From assembly GCA_024413465.1 (NCBI GenBank), contig JAKSVU010000001.1, positions 223,820 through 287,819 of the forward strand: a stretch of DNA of 64,000 nucleotides, in the 5' to 3' direction. Shown piece after piece: positions 53,197 through 62,734 of this stretch. A program made the position numbers and the translations under genes. Below the pieces are notes generated by a model. The model had not been told where the DNA came from and searched no databases. It saw only the letters and a list, made by a program, of their open reading frames with translations. The DNA is from Alphaproteobacteria bacterium. GTDB taxonomy: Bacteria; Pseudomonadota; Alphaproteobacteria; CAAGCB01; CAG-977. The first letter of the stretch is position 1; the number at the start of each line of letters is the position of its first letter.

Positions 53197-54462
53197 ATGA
53201 AAAATATATTAAATAAAAATGGGATAATTTGTGCATTAGATATCGGAACATATACGACAAAGTGTTTATTAGCTAGACAAATATCTAATGATAAAATTGT
53301 CCTTTTAGGACACGGAATATGTAAAACAAATGGCATGAACAAATCAGAAGTCTCCAATTCTGAATTGTTAACAGAAACCATTAAAAAAGTGGTAGAAACT
53401 GCAGAAAAACAAGCAAATGAAAAGATTGAAAATGTAATAGTTAGTGTTGGCTCGAGTGAAATGAAGTCAACAATAGAACATGAAGATAAAATCTTTAATA
53501 ATCAAATGATTACAAAACAAGATATTTCTCGCCTACAGAATAAAATTGTAAATCGTGTCCAAAATGAAAATGAAAAGAATAACGAAATAAATATTCATAC
53601 TTTTTTTGTATGTTACGATCTAGATGGTAATGCTCGTCAAAATGCTCCAATAAACTTATTCGGTGAAAAGTTGTCAATGTACTACAACTCCATTTTCACT
53701 AAAAAATTCTTTGTTCAGAATTTGAAAACTTCTGTTGAAACAAGTCTTTTAAATACTTCTAAATTTGTTGCAGCGCCTCTTATGGCTGGACTAGCCTCTT
53801 TAAAAAAAGAAGAACTTGAAAACGGAACACTTGTTATTGATTTTGGTGCTGGTTCTACAGGAATCTCTTTTTTTCAAGAAAATCAGAACTATGTCTGTGA
53901 AAAAATTAATTTTGGAAGTGCCGATATAACTGAAAGAATAAAAAGAGAATTAAAAATCAACAGACAAGATGCTGAAAATATAAAAATAAAATATGGTTCT
54001 TGTTTAAATAACCAATCATATAGAGATATTGAAATAAAAGTCTACCCTGTTGGAATAAAAGATAATAATAGTTTAATAACAAAAACAAAATATGATATTT
54101 CTGAAATTATTATTTCTGAAATTGATATTCTTTTTAACAAAATTAAGAAGATTATTGACGATAGAGAAATTCAAGCAAATATATCTGAAATCGTTCTTGT
54201 TGGAAATGGTTGTTTGCTTGAAGGTTTTAGAGAACGATTATCATTATTTTTAGAAAATCAAAATTGTAGATTCGGTGAACCAGTTCATATTCCTTGTGGT
54301 CAAAAAGTAATTGATTCTAAAATTAAAAACTCATTTATGAATTGCTTTGGCATAATCTATTATACAACTCATGAATTGTTAAAAAATGAACCTACAAAAA
54401 AAAGTGGTCCAAAACCTAACAACAGATTACAAAAAATTTGGCAATTCTTCTCAAATATCTAA
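53197..54462 (+). CDS. ftsA: Cell division protein FtsA
   Basis: The 421-aa actin-like protein tethers FtsZ to the membrane. ALDIGTYTTKCLLA is the first phosphate loop, TLVIDFGAGSTGISFF the second, and IVLVGNGCLLEGFRERL the adenosine motif. The 1C subdomain region lies near EKIENVIVSVGSSEMKS. The C-terminus ends in a basic amphipathic segment (RLQKIWQFFSNI) suited to membrane binding. ftsZ, its usual neighbour, does not follow; the next gene is sspB on the opposite strand. Confidence 0.95.
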   Translation: MKNILNKNGIICALDIGTYTTKCLLARQISNDKIVLLGHGICKTNGMNKSEVSNSELLTETIKKVVETAEKQANEKIENVIVSVGSSEMKSTIEHEDKIFNNQMITKQDISRLQNKIVNRVQNENEKNNEINIHTFFVCYDLDGNARQNAPINLFGEKLSMYYNSIFTKKFFVQNLKTSVETSLLNTSKFVAAPLMAGLASLKKEELENGTLVIDFGAGSTGISFFQENQNYVCEKINFGSADITERIKRELKINRQDAENIKIKYGSCLNNQSYRDIEIKVYPVGIKDNNSLITKTKYDISEIIISEIDILFNKIKKIIDDREIQANISEIVLVGNGCLLEGFRERLSLFLENQNCRFGEPVHIPCGQKVIDSKIKNSFMNCFGIIYYTTHELLKNEPTKKSGPKPNNRLQKIWQFFSNI

Positions 54463-54505
54463 AAAATTATGTTAAAAAAAATTGTAAAATCTGAAAGACA
54501 ATGGT

Positions 54506-54922
54506 TTATTTACCAAAATAAATTAGATTTTCATCTGATTTTTCTTGTACAACCGCTTTTTTCTTCGGAATTTTAGGGTGAAATTCTAAGTGAATTTGTG
54601 CATATGGATCTGTAAAAGCAGTTATTGATTTAAATGGGATTTCAATATGTTCTAAAACATTATCAAATGATAATCTAACAGAAATACAATCATCACTTAC
54701 TTTCAAATCATAAAATTCATACTGTAAAATTATCGTCATTTCATCTGGATATCTTTTTCTCAATCTATCAGCTAAAATAACACCAGGATATTTTGTTAAA
54801 AATGAAATATAAAAATAATTTTTTTTGCCGAACTGTTCAATTTCAGAGATTTTACTCAATGCTTTTTTTGCCAAATTTAGGTAGGTCTCTTCTATTAGAA
54901 CTGGATAATCAATTTCCTGCAT
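54506..54922 (-). CDS. sspB: SspB-family ClpXP adaptor
   Basis: The 138-aa protein matches the alphaproteobacterial SspB family: YFYISFLTKYPGVILADRLR, YPDEMTIILQYEFYDLKV, SVRLSFDNVLEHIEIPF and ITAFTDPYAQIHLEF. SspB binds the ssrA tag and delivers tagged proteins to ClpXP. The short C-terminal tail after KKKAVVQEK carries IYFGK, which probably acts as the ClpX-docking segment. The ATG has AAGGGG 5 nt upstream, and this site is inside the hairpin at the 3' end of ssrA. The gene lies directly downstream of ssrA on the same strand. Confidence 0.92.
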   Translation of the reverse strand: MQEIDYPVLIEETYLNLAKKALSKISEIEQFGKKNYFYISFLTKYPGVILADRLRKRYPDEMTIILQYEFYDLKVSDDCISVRLSFDNVLEHIEIPFKSITAFTDPYAQIHLEFHPKIPKKKAVVQEKSDENLIYFGK

Positions 54923-54927
54923 TCATA

Positions 54928-54947
54928 CCCCTTATTTTAATAAAGGG
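54928..54947 (-). promoter_or_regulatory. Hairpin at ssrA 3' end that contains the sspB ribosome-binding site
   Basis: On the minus strand CCCTTTAT and its partner arm ending AAGGGG can form about an 8-bp stem with one G-U pair and a 4-nt loop. The 3' arm is the sspB Shine-Dalgarno. No T-run follows, so it is not a typical terminator. It may mark the processed end of tmRNA and limit sspB translation on readthrough RNA. Confidence 0.45.
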
Positions 54948-55227
54948 ACACTCCTGTTGCTAGGTAGTCCCACACCTCACCTTAACCGCTCAAGGCTAAG
55001 GAATTAATTTTGGTTTTTTCAGTTGCATTAAGCAGCCAAAGCAACCTGAGTGCGATTATCATTCGCATTTAAAATTATAGCCCGATAACGGTGGAACAAT
55101 ACCGGATACAAATTTAATCTTTACTACGCGTGTCGATCCTATTTCGTCCCCAATAAATGGTGGAGACGCCGGGTACCGCCCCCGGGTCCACAACGCCTAT
55201 TCCACTAAACGTTTAGCATCTTAGTCG
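54944..55227 (-). ncRNA. ssrA: Two-piece (circularly permuted) tmRNA
   Basis: This tmRNA rescues stalled ribosomes and tags their products. On the minus strand the acceptor piece comes first: a T-arm with the G-rich loop typical of permuted tmRNA (GGACCCGGGGGCGG), then GGCGTCTCCACCA. A short TTTATT spacer follows, then the 5' acceptor strand GGGGACGAAATAGGATCGAC. GGGGACG pairs with CGTCTCC, confirming the permutation. The coding piece carries a tag reading frame at 55028-55066 translating to ANDNRTQVALAA and stop. The ALAA end is the ClpX/SspB-compatible form. Exact processed ends are approximate. Confidence 0.95.
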
Positions 55228-55244
55228 AAAAAATGACAAGAAAG

Positions 55245-55273
55245 AGTATAATAAAACTCTTTTATCAAATCAA
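55245..55273 (-). promoter_or_regulatory. Promoter of ssrA
   Basis: Minus-strand TTGATT (55268-55273), 17-nt spacer and TATACT (55245-55250). The predicted start is about 10 nt before the acceptor piece, and the gap after the pepF stop is under 60 nt. Confidence 0.6.
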
Positions 55274-55302
55274 GCAACTTAATATACTTTTAAATGAATC
55301 TC

Positions 55303-57093
55303 TTATTCTAAATTTAATTCTTTTGTTAAAAGTTCTAACTCATCGACAAAATGTTCAACAACACTTAATCCTTTTTTCCAAAAATTTGCTTGAGAAGCAT
55401 CCAAATTAAATGGAGCTAATAATTCCTTATGTCTCTGACTTCCACCTTTTGAAAGCATTTCAATGTATTTATCTTGGAAATTTTCTACTAAATTATTTTC
55501 ATATACGTTATACAATGTATTAACTAAGCAATCTCCAAAAGCATAACTATACACATAAAAAGGTGTATGTATTAAGTGGGGTATTCCACACCACATAAGA
55601 GCAGCCCCATCATCTATATTAACAGCAGGACCTAGAGCGTCTTGTTGCGTCTTTTTCCATATCTCATTTAATTCATTTGGAGATAATTCACCACAAATTC
55701 TTCTTCTTGTATGAACTTCCATTTCAAATTTATGGAATGCAATTTGACGAACAGATGTATTCAACATTGAACCAACCTTTTCTGCTAGCATTTTAAATTT
55801 GATATGTGGATTTTGTTCAATTTTTAACATGTATTTAAATGTCAACATTTCCCCAAAAACAGAAGCTGTTTCTGCTAGAGTTAATGGTGTATCTGACAAC
55901 AAATATCCCTGTTTTCTTGCTAAATATTGATGGATACCATGTCCTAATTCATGTGCTAAAGTCATGATATCATCTGTTTTTCCCATATAATTTAACATGA
56001 TATAAGGATGAACACTTGGTACAACAGGATGTGCATATGCCCCCCCCTCTTTTCCTTCTGCAGGAGGAACATCTATCCAAGAATTTTCGAAAAATTTTTT
56101 ACCAATTTCTGCCATTTCAGGAGAAAATTCATTATACGCATGATACACTATATTTTTTGCATCTTCCCAGGTATATTCTCGTTCCTCTAAAAAAGGTATT
56201 GGTGCATTTCTATCCCAATAAGTAATTCTGTCTAGTTTTAGCCACTTAGATTTTAAAGAATAATATCTATGAGAAATTTTAGGTTGCTTTTCCTCAACAC
56301 TTTGAACTAATGCATCTACAACACTATCTTCAACTTGATTACCCAAATTTCTATCTGACATTGGATTAGAAAATCCACGCCATTCATCCTCAATTTGTTT
56401 ATCTTTTGCTAATGTATTTGTAATAAGAGAAAATAAGGAGATATTTTCTGTAAAGATTCGTTTAAATTCTTCTCCAACTTTTTGTCTTAATTTATAATCA
56501 TCACTTAGTAATAAATTTAGAGCTTCTGTTTCCGTATATAAAACATCATCAATTTTAAATCTCAATTTTGACATAGTTTCATCATATAACCGAACCCATC
56601 CATTAACTCCACTTATACTCTTATCTAACAACATTTTTTCCAATCGTTCATCAAGTTGATGATCCTTATATTTTCTTATATTCTCAATCCAACTCTTATA
56701 TTTCTGAACAACAGGATCCGACATTTTTTGATTCAAACAATCATCAGATAATTTATTAACTTCTAATCTAAAAAAAAGTAATTTACTTAATAACTTATTA
56801 TTGGTTTCCTGAACTTTTTGATAAAAATTTGTTACATCTATATCATTAATTGATATTGAATGTTTCATATACGCATATGCTTCTAATTTTCCAATCAATT
56901 CACACATTTTCTCATAATGTTGAATTGTCTCGCCAAACATTTTACCAGAAATCTGACTTAAACCATCCTTAAATTCCCATTCAAATTGAATCGAAAGTTT
57001 TTCTAAATCTTCAAAATCGTACTCTATTTCCGCACAATTTATATCAGAATACAGATCAGTTAAATCCCAATGTGGTAAAAACTCGGTATTCAT
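55303..57093 (-). CDS. pepF: Oligoendopeptidase F (M3 family)
   Basis: The 596-aa zinc peptidase cleaves oligopeptides in the cytoplasm. The active site MTLAHELGHGIHQYLA contains HELGH, and the third ligand Glu is probably in TLAETASVFGEMLT about 25 residues later. The N-terminal helical domain begins HWDLTDLYSD, as usual for PepF, and the C-terminus has APFNLDASQANFWKKGLSVV. No signal peptide is present. The start overlaps the gmk stop by 4 nt (ATGA). It could process peptides imported by the Yej transporter, but there is no direct link. Confidence 0.93.
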   Translation of the reverse strand: MNTEFLPHWDLTDLYSDINCAEIEYDFEDLEKLSIQFEWEFKDGLSQISGKMFGETIQHYEKMCELIGKLEAYAYMKHSISINDIDVTNFYQKVQETNNKLLSKLLFFRLEVNKLSDDCLNQKMSDPVVQKYKSWIENIRKYKDHQLDERLEKMLLDKSISGVNGWVRLYDETMSKLRFKIDDVLYTETEALNLLLSDDYKLRQKVGEEFKRIFTENISLFSLITNTLAKDKQIEDEWRGFSNPMSDRNLGNQVEDSVVDALVQSVEEKQPKISHRYYSLKSKWLKLDRITYWDRNAPIPFLEEREYTWEDAKNIVYHAYNEFSPEMAEIGKKFFENSWIDVPPAEGKEGGAYAHPVVPSVHPYIMLNYMGKTDDIMTLAHELGHGIHQYLARKQGYLLSDTPLTLAETASVFGEMLTFKYMLKIEQNPHIKFKMLAEKVGSMLNTSVRQIAFHKFEMEVHTRRRICGELSPNELNEIWKKTQQDALGPAVNIDDGAALMWCGIPHLIHTPFYVYSYAFGDCLVNTLYNVYENNLVENFQDKYIEMLSKGGSQRHKELLAPFNLDASQANFWKKGLSVVEHFVDELELLTKELNLE

Positions 57094-57734
57094 TTTTTTA
57101 TTCCTTTTAATTTATTCTCTACAAAATCTTTCAATCCCAATTGCCTATTTTTTTTCAATCTTTCAGAAATTAATATAGAACGAACAGCTTCTATACTTTC
57201 TTCTAAATCTTCATTAATAATAACATAATCATATTCATTATAGTGCGATGCTTCATCTGAAGCTGTTTTCATTCTATTTTCAATAACCTCAATTGAATCT
57301 TGTTGTCTATTTAACAATCTATTTTTTAATTCTTCTAGTGATGGAGGCAAAATTGAAATACTGACTAAATCATCTCTTGCTTTTTCAGCTAACTGTCTTG
57401 CCCCCTGCCATTCTATATCAAATAAAACATCTTTACCTGCAGCTAAAGCAATCTCTATTGGTTTTTTCGGTGTTCCATAACAATTTCCACAAAACTCTGC
57501 ATGCTCCAAGAACTCCCCATTTTTTACCATTTCCTGAAACTTTTCATAACCCACAAAAAAATAATCTTTTCCATCTACTTCTCCAGGACGAGGCTTTCTG
57601 GTTGTTGCAGAAACGGATAAGAAAAAATTTTTATCATTTTCTAATATTTTGTGAGCTATCGCCGTTTTTCCTGTTCCTGATGGTGATGATAAAACAAGTA
57701 GCAATCCCCGTTTTTTAATTTGTGAATTTATCAT
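57090..57734 (-). CDS. gmk: Guanylate kinase
   Basis: The 214-aa enzyme phosphorylates GMP to GDP. The P-loop VLSSPSGTGKTAI is near residue 15; SVSATTRKPRPGEVDGKDYF is the GMP-binding segment, and FLEHAEFCGNCYGTP plus VLFDIEWQGARQL are conserved core motifs. Length is normal. It and guaC, encoded 3.7 kb away, both act in guanine nucleotide balance. It is divergent from the dehydrogenase gene, with only 69 nt between them. Confidence 0.97.
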   Translation of the reverse strand: MINSQIKKRGLLLVLSSPSGTGKTAIAHKILENDKNFFLSVSATTRKPRPGEVDGKDYFFVGYEKFQEMVKNGEFLEHAEFCGNCYGTPKKPIEIALAAGKDVLFDIEWQGARQLAEKARDDLVSISILPPSLEELKNRLLNRQQDSIEVIENRMKTASDEASHYNEYDYVIINEDLEESIEAVRSILISERLKKNRQLGLKDFVENKLKGIKK

Positions 57735-57803
57735 AATAAAATCCCCTATTTTCTACTAAGTAAAATTGTTATATAATATTAAACAAGAAACAAAAAGGAA
57801 ATA

Positions 57804-58574
57804 ATGATGAAAAATCCGCACAATATTTTAATAACTGGAGCTTCTAGTGGTATAGGAAAGGCTCTTGCAATTTTCTATGCAAATAAAAACATCAATCTTT
57901 TTATATGCGGAAAAAATATCGATCGTCTAAATGAAACAAAAATAATTTGTGAACAAAAAAAGGCAAATGTTTTTTCTGAAATCATTGATATAACAAATCA
58001 AGAACTTGTAAAAGATTGGATTAACAGATGTGATCAAATAGCACCATTGGAACTTGTTTTTGCAAATGCCGGCATATCTATTGGACCTGGTAAGGATGTT
58101 ATCGAATCGGAAGAAGAAACAAGAGCTGTTTTTGAAACAAATCTATTAGGTGTGCTAAATACTGTTCTTCCCTGTTTGGCAAAAATGAGATTAAGAAATC
58201 GTGGACAAATTGCTCTTACAAGCTCCTTAGCTGGATATCGTGGCCTTCCTTCTGCACCAGCTTATTCCGGATCGAAAAATGCAGTTCAAGCATGGGGTGA
58301 GGCTTTACGAGGAGCTTTAAAGAAAACTGGCATAGAGGTAAATGTAATCTGTCCTGGTTTTGTTAAATCAAGGATAACTGAAAGAAATAATTTTCCAATG
58401 CCATTTCTTTTATCTGCAGATAAGGCTGCAAAAATCATTGCTAAAAATTTAAGAAAAAACAAAGGGAGAATTACTTTCCCATTACCTCTTGCTTTTTTCA
58501 TCTATTTGCTTAGTTGTCTTCCTGCTAGACTTGCTGAATTTTTTTTAACCAAACTTCCCAGAAAGGGATCTTAA
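57804..58574 (+). CDS. Short-chain dehydrogenase/reductase
   Basis: The 256-aa protein is a classical SDR. The cofactor site ITGASSGIGKALA is near residue 9, LVFANAGIS (NAG motif) near 86, and the catalytic Ser in TSSLAGYRG is followed by YSGSKNAV with the Tyr-x-x-x-Lys pair. The C-terminus has hydrophobic residues (LPLAFFIYLLSCLPARLAEFF), which suggests membrane association. The substrate is unknown. An AAGG site precedes the start, and TATAAT lies at 57772-57777. It is convergent with the RHH gene; the two tails overlap by 4 nt. Confidence 0.9.
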   Translation: MMKNPHNILITGASSGIGKALAIFYANKNINLFICGKNIDRLNETKIICEQKKANVFSEIIDITNQELVKDWINRCDQIAPLELVFANAGISIGPGKDVIESEEETRAVFETNLLGVLNTVLPCLAKMRLRNRGQIALTSSLAGYRGLPSAPAYSGSKNAVQAWGEALRGALKKTGIEVNVICPGFVKSRITERNNFPMPFLLSADKAAKIIAKNLRKNKGRITFPLPLAFFIYLLSCLPARLAEFFLTKLPRKGS

Positions 58575-58783
58575 TCAATATTTTTTAATTTTTTTAAAAC
58601 AAATATTCTTAATGCTGATGAAAGTCCTGAATTTCGTGGAATTGCGTCTATTTCTGATATTAACTTTGAAATTGTCTTGTTTTCCTTTTGGGCGATACAT
58701 TCCAATTCGCACCAAAATTCAGGTTCCAATGTAACACTCGTAGAATGTCCTGATATAATGACAGAATATTTTTTTATACTCAT
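58571..58783 (-). CDS. Ribbon-helix-helix (RHH_4) domain protein
   Basis: The 70-aa protein matches the RHH_4 family common in Alphaproteobacteria: KKYSVIISGHSTSVTLEPEF as the strand and first helix, then LISEIDAIPRNSGLSSALRI and FVLKKL. Such proteins are predicted small DNA-binding regulators, but no target is known. Its start overlaps the stop of the kinase-fusion gene by 4 nt, so the two are probably translated together. Confidence 0.87.
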   Translation of the reverse strand: MSIKKYSVIISGHSTSVTLEPEFWCELECIAQKENKTISKLISEIDAIPRNSGLSSALRIFVLKKLKNID

Positions 58784-60357
58784 ATCTTTGCAATCAAAGA
58801 TCTAACAGACGACAAAGTTGTCATTTTGTCTCCTGATGTATCTATTTTTTCCCAATTGATATATCCAACATCAATATTCAACTGTGCATCTAATTCTTCC
58901 GGAGACTTTACATCAGATGGATTTCTTAATCTTTTCATCACTCTTTCTTTCCGAATTTCTATTGGTGCATCCACCCAAATTCCTTGAAATTTTATATGTA
59001 AATCTCTTGCTATTTTTTCTATTAATTCTCTTTGTTTTTCATTATGAAATAAAGCATCTACCACCACAGATTGTCCATTTTTTAGTATCTGAACACACTG
59101 TTCACAGATAGTTTTAAAAACAAGATTCTCCTGATCATCTGTATAGGTATCCGTCGGAATATAATCTTCCAAATCAATTTTTAACAAATTTTTTCGAATA
59201 ACATCATCCCTCAGAATAACAGCTCCTATAGGATTTCCAATATATGGAGCGGCTTCTCTACTTATTCTAGATTTTCCAGACCCTGATAAACCACCACAGG
59301 CTACCAAAATAGGTTTTTCTTGCTTTAAAAATCTTTTAGCTAACACAAACTGCTCATAAGCTCTATTCGCCATTAAATTTGAAGCAGGTTTGTCCATAAT
59401 TTCACTAGATCTTTCTGCAAACACATAGGCATTCACTGCTGCTCTGCATGAAAGAAATAGAGGTAACGCTAAAACACCATCCCAATCTCCTGATAATGAC
59501 ATATAATGATTAAACAATATACTGACTAATCTGCGAAGCCCCTTACTTTCCATATCAACCAATAAGAAAGCAAAATCATACAACGTATCAATTTTTACTA
59601 AGTCATCATAAAATTCAATTGGATTAAATAGTGTTACCTTACCATTGTACATTGCAATATTTCGAAGATTTAAGTCTCCATGACAGTATCGTATTTTTCC
59701 TTCAGTTCCTCTTTTATAGAGTAAATCTTTCACCTCATTTAATGCTTTGATTTGTAAATTTTCCAATTCATCAACATCTTCTGCATCAAAAATCGATGGA
59801 ACAAAACAACGTATCATCGCATTATTTTCAACAATACGTCCTTTTATTATTTCAACAGGATCCCTATCTTCAACAATTTTAGCAGATTTATGCATTTCAT
59901 ATATGCGTTCAGCTGTATCCATCATCTCAAATCGATCAAGATCACCTCGATCTGTCAATCTATCAAAAAGCATATCCTCTGGAAATTCTTTCATCACAAA
60001 CAGATAATCAACGATTTCTCCACCTAAAGGGGGGACATTCCCTACACGATATCCTTTTGAAGTTAATCTAATTGGGTACACTCCATGACTTAAACCGGGT
60101 GCCCACAAATCGCACAACCGTTTTTCATTTTCACAAGCCTTTTTCCTTTTTTCAACAGTTGAATAATCAACATATGGATATTTTACCCCCCTTTTTAATT
60201 TATAGACTAAATCACCTGTCATAAAAAGTTCAGATATATTCGTCTCCTTGATTAAAATTTTACAATTCGACTTTAAACCAAACGTCTCTGGAACTGACAA
60301 CGCTTTTATCAAACTTGATTGATCTTCAATAATCACTTTAAAATTTCTTTCTAACAA
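58780..60357 (-). CDS. APH-like kinase fused to a P-loop kinase domain
   Basis: The 525-aa protein has two phosphotransferase domains. Residues about 40-340 resemble aminoglycoside-phosphotransferase-like kinases: [13 protein letters not shown] is the catalytic loop and [10 protein letters not shown] follows. Residues about 350-525 are an AAA_33-type P-loop kinase with [18 protein letters not shown] and a later VVDALF Walker B. This two-domain family is widespread in Proteobacteria, and its substrate is not established. Relatives usually have FDxIEF where this protein has FNPIEF. The start is a non-ATG TTG at 60357, overlapping guaC by 7 nt; a GTG at 60336 is an alternative. Confidence 0.82.
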   Translation of the reverse strand: MLERNFKVIIEDQSSLIKALSVPETFGLKSNCKILIKETNISELFMTGDLVYKLKRGVKYPYVDYSTVEKRKKACENEKRLCDLWAPGLSHGVYPIRLTSKGYRVGNVPPLGGEIVDYLFVMKEFPEDMLFDRLTDRGDLDRFEMMDTAERIYEMHKSAKIVEDRDPVEIIKGRIVENNAMIRCFVPSIFDAEDVDELENLQIKALNEVKDLLYKRGTEGKIRYCHGDLNLRNIAMYNGKVTLFNPIEFYDDLVKIDTLYDFAFLLVDMESKGLRRLVSILFNHYMSLSGDWDGVLALPLFLSCRAAVNAYVFAERSSEIMDKPASNLMANRAYEQFVLAKRFLKQEKPILVACGGLSGSGKSRISREAAPYIGNPIGAVILRDDVIRKNLLKIDLEDYIPTDTYTDDQENLVFKTICEQCVQILKNGQSVVVDALFHNEKQRELIEKIARDLHIKFQGIWVDAPIEIRKERVMKRLRNPSDVKSPEELDAQLNIDVGYINWEKIDTSGDKMTTLSSVRSLIAKI

Positions 60358-61445
60358 GAAGGTTTATGAGATGGATTTGTATTTTTTGCATTTTGTGGTT
60401 GCATTGCTAATGATGAATTAAATTGTTGTGTAACCCGAACAAATGTTGTTCTCTTACTTAATTCTTTCAAAGTTCTGGCACCGACATACGTACACGTAGA
60501 TCTAACTCCCCCTAAAATTTCTTTAACTGTATTTTCAATTGGTCCTTTATATTCTACAAGCACGGTTCTTCCTTCGCTTGCACGATATGAAGCCACACCA
60601 CCAGCATACTTTTCCATTGCTGTATCAGAACTCATTCCGTAAAAACGACGATATTTCTTTCCCGTACTTTCATCAACAACAATATCACCACCAGATTCAT
60701 CGTGGCCTGCAAACATTCCACCTAACATAACAAAATCTGCACCAGCACCAAACGCTTTTGAAACATCTCCAGGACATGTACAACCACCATCCGCAATAAT
60801 ATGTCCCCCCAAGCCATGAGCTGCATCGGCACATTCTATAATAGCAGACAATTGAGGATATCCTACTCCTGTTTGTATTCTTGTTGTACAAACAGATCCT
60901 GGTCCAATTCCAACTTTTACGATATCAGCTCCTGATAAAATCAATTCTTCAGTCATCTCTCCAGTAACGACATTCCCTGCTATAATCGTGGTCGTTGGGA
61001 AAGAATCTCTAATTTTTCTCAAATAATCAACAAAATGCTGACTATACCCATTTGCAACATCTATACAAATAAATTTAATTGCAGGATTAGCACCAATAAT
61101 TCTTGTAATTCTTTCAAAATCTTTATCAGAAGTTCCCGATGTAACTGCTAAATAATTATAATCTTCTTCCGTAGAAGTTTGATTAAAATCAGCCCATTGT
61201 TCCTTAGTATAATGTTTATGAATACAAGTAAACATTTCAAATGTTTTTAAAACATTAAAGACTTCAAAAGTACCCACTGTATCCATATTTGAAGCCATAA
61301 CAGGAACACCGCTCCATTGAAGATGTGAATTTCTGAAGACAAATGATCTTTTTAAATCAACTTCTGACCTAGAACGTAAAGTACTTCTTTTAGGCCTAAA
61401 CAAAACATCTTTGAAATCAAGTTTCATATCTTCTTCAATACGCAT
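60351..61445 (-). CDS. guaC: GMP reductase
   Basis: This roughly 364-aa TIM-barrel enzyme converts GMP to IMP with NADPH and returns guanine nucleotides to the purine pool. [16 protein letters not shown] starts the barrel; [11 protein letters not shown] has the catalytic Cys, and [20 protein letters not shown] and [13 protein letters not shown] bind nucleotide. No CBS domains are present, distinguishing it from IMP dehydrogenase. ATG 61445 is chosen because AAGGA lies 7 nt upstream; the frame is open to 61484. It leads a three-gene overlapping unit with the kinase fusion and the RHH protein. Confidence 0.95.
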   Translation of the reverse strand: MRIEEDMKLDFKDVLFRPKRSTLRSRSEVDLKRSFVFRNSHLQWSGVPVMASNMDTVGTFEVFNVLKTFEMFTCIHKHYTKEQWADFNQTSTEEDYNYLAVTSGTSDKDFERITRIIGANPAIKFICIDVANGYSQHFVDYLRKIRDSFPTTTIIAGNVVTGEMTEELILSGADIVKVGIGPGSVCTTRIQTGVGYPQLSAIIECADAAHGLGGHIIADGGCTCPGDVSKAFGAGADFVMLGGMFAGHDESGGDIVVDESTGKKYRRFYGMSSDTAMEKYAGGVASYRASEGRTVLVEYKGPIENTVKEILGGVRSTCTYVGARTLKELSKRTTFVRVTQQFNSSLAMQPQNAKNTNPSHKPSC

Positions 61446-61767
61446 TTTTTTATCCTTCCAAAAAATAAGGAACTGATTTAACATTAATTATCTTCGTTCT
61501 AATATTAAAATCCGTTCCAAAATTTCTTCTATAACCTATTGGCTATATACTACATTACACGATTCTTCAATGCAATGATTTTCTACGAAAAAATCTTTAT
61601 TTTCATTACTTTTTGTACCTAAATTTCACTTTAAATATTTTACTTTTTTAGAATATCTAAACAATCATTAATAAAAAAAATACTTTTTTGTGTTTCTATC
61701 TTGTTAAGATACAAATACAATCCTATATTTATTTGTAGAAAGCATTTTAGCAGTAAGGATAAAACAA
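61446..61767. other. AT-rich divergent intergenic region, 322 nt
   Basis: This gap separates guaC (minus) and the DnaJ-like gene (plus). It holds the DnaJ-gene promoter near its right end. I found no convincing guaC promoter, no RNA gene and no strong hairpin. Confidence 0.6.
61701..61729 (+). promoter_or_regulatory. Promoter of the DnaJ-like gene
   Basis: TTGTTA at 61701-61706 and TATATT at 61724-61729 are separated by 17 nt, 38 nt before the ATG. It resembles a housekeeping promoter; no heat-shock-type -10 or CIRCE element was seen. Confidence 0.55.
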
Positions 61768-62724
61768 ATGGCTAACCCATATACATTATTAGGTGTATCC
61801 AAAACAGCAAGTTCTGAAGAGATAAAGCAAGCTTACAGAAAACTAGCAAGGAAAATGCACCCAGATTTAAATCCTAATGATCCTAAGGCTGCTGATAAGT
61901 TTAAAGAAATTACATCTGCTTATGAAATTTTATCAGACAATGACAAACGCCGTCGTTATGATGCTGGCGAAATTGATGATGAAGGAAAACAAAGAGCTGG
62001 TTTTGGTTTTAATCCTAATGCATATAAAAATGGGTCAAGACCTGGGTTTGACGGATTTGATTTTAGTTTCGCAAACAACAAATATGGTTCAAAAAAAAGA
62101 AGTGGATTTGATTTTTTCAATGATATTTTTGGGCAAAATGGAACCGAAGATATCTTTTCTAGCATGAAAAAAAATAAAAAATCCCCAAGAACTCCAGGTG
62201 AAAATATCAACATTGATTTGACAGTATCTTTTATTGATGCTGCCCTAGGAATTGAAAAAACAATATCTTTGCCAAATGGAAAAAAAGTAAATTTAAAAAT
62301 CCCTGCAGGAACAGAAAATTTTAAAACTTTTAGATTAAAGGGACAAGGAGAACTGAGTTCTAATGGTGGTGAAAATGGAGATGCTTTTGTGAGAGTACTC
62401 GTACCATCTCACCCTTTTTTTACGAGAGAAGGTTTAAATATTTCTGTTGAAATACCTCTTACATTAACAGAGGCTATTCTTGGCTCAAAAATAACCATCC
62501 CAACACTTGATGGAAAGGTTTCATTAAAAATTCCTCCAAACTCCAACACTGGTTCTATTTTAAGATTGCGGGGGAAGGGAATAAAAACACCCGATCAGAC
62601 TGGAGATTTACTTGCAAAAATGAAAATATATTTACCAGACTCTCCAGATCTGGAATTAACAAATTTTATGAAAAAATGGAAAAATAACCAAAAAAATCCT
62701 CGTATAAAATTTGGTATGATTTAA
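61768..62724 (+). CDS. CbpA-like DnaJ co-chaperone (class B)
   Basis: The 318-aa protein has an N-terminal J domain ([20 protein letters not shown], with the DnaK-activating HPD in KMHPDLNP), a Gly/Phe-rich linker at about 75-140, then the DnaJ C-terminal beta domains ([38 protein letters not shown]). The zinc-finger region of DnaJ is missing, so it belongs to the class B / CbpA-type group. It would stimulate DnaK. It lies 10 nt before aroC and may be co-transcribed with it. Confidence 0.92.
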   Translation: MANPYTLLGVSKTASSEEIKQAYRKLARKMHPDLNPNDPKAADKFKEITSAYEILSDNDKRRRYDAGEIDDEGKQRAGFGFNPNAYKNGSRPGFDGFDFSFANNKYGSKKRSGFDFFNDIFGQNGTEDIFSSMKKNKKSPRTPGENINIDLTVSFIDAALGIEKTISLPNGKKVNLKIPAGTENFKTFRLKGQGELSSNGGENGDAFVRVLVPSHPFFTREGLNISVEIPLTLTEAILGSKITIPTLDGKVSLKIPPNSNTGSILRLRGKGIKTPDQTGDLLAKMKIYLPDSPDLELTNFMKKWKNNQKNPRIKFGMI

Positions 62725-62734
62725 GGATAAAAAA

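Noticed and set aside
54944-55227. Conventional one-piece tmRNA on either strand
   Set aside because: The CCA-bearing acceptor strand precedes the GGGG 5' strand on the minus strand, which only fits the permuted form.
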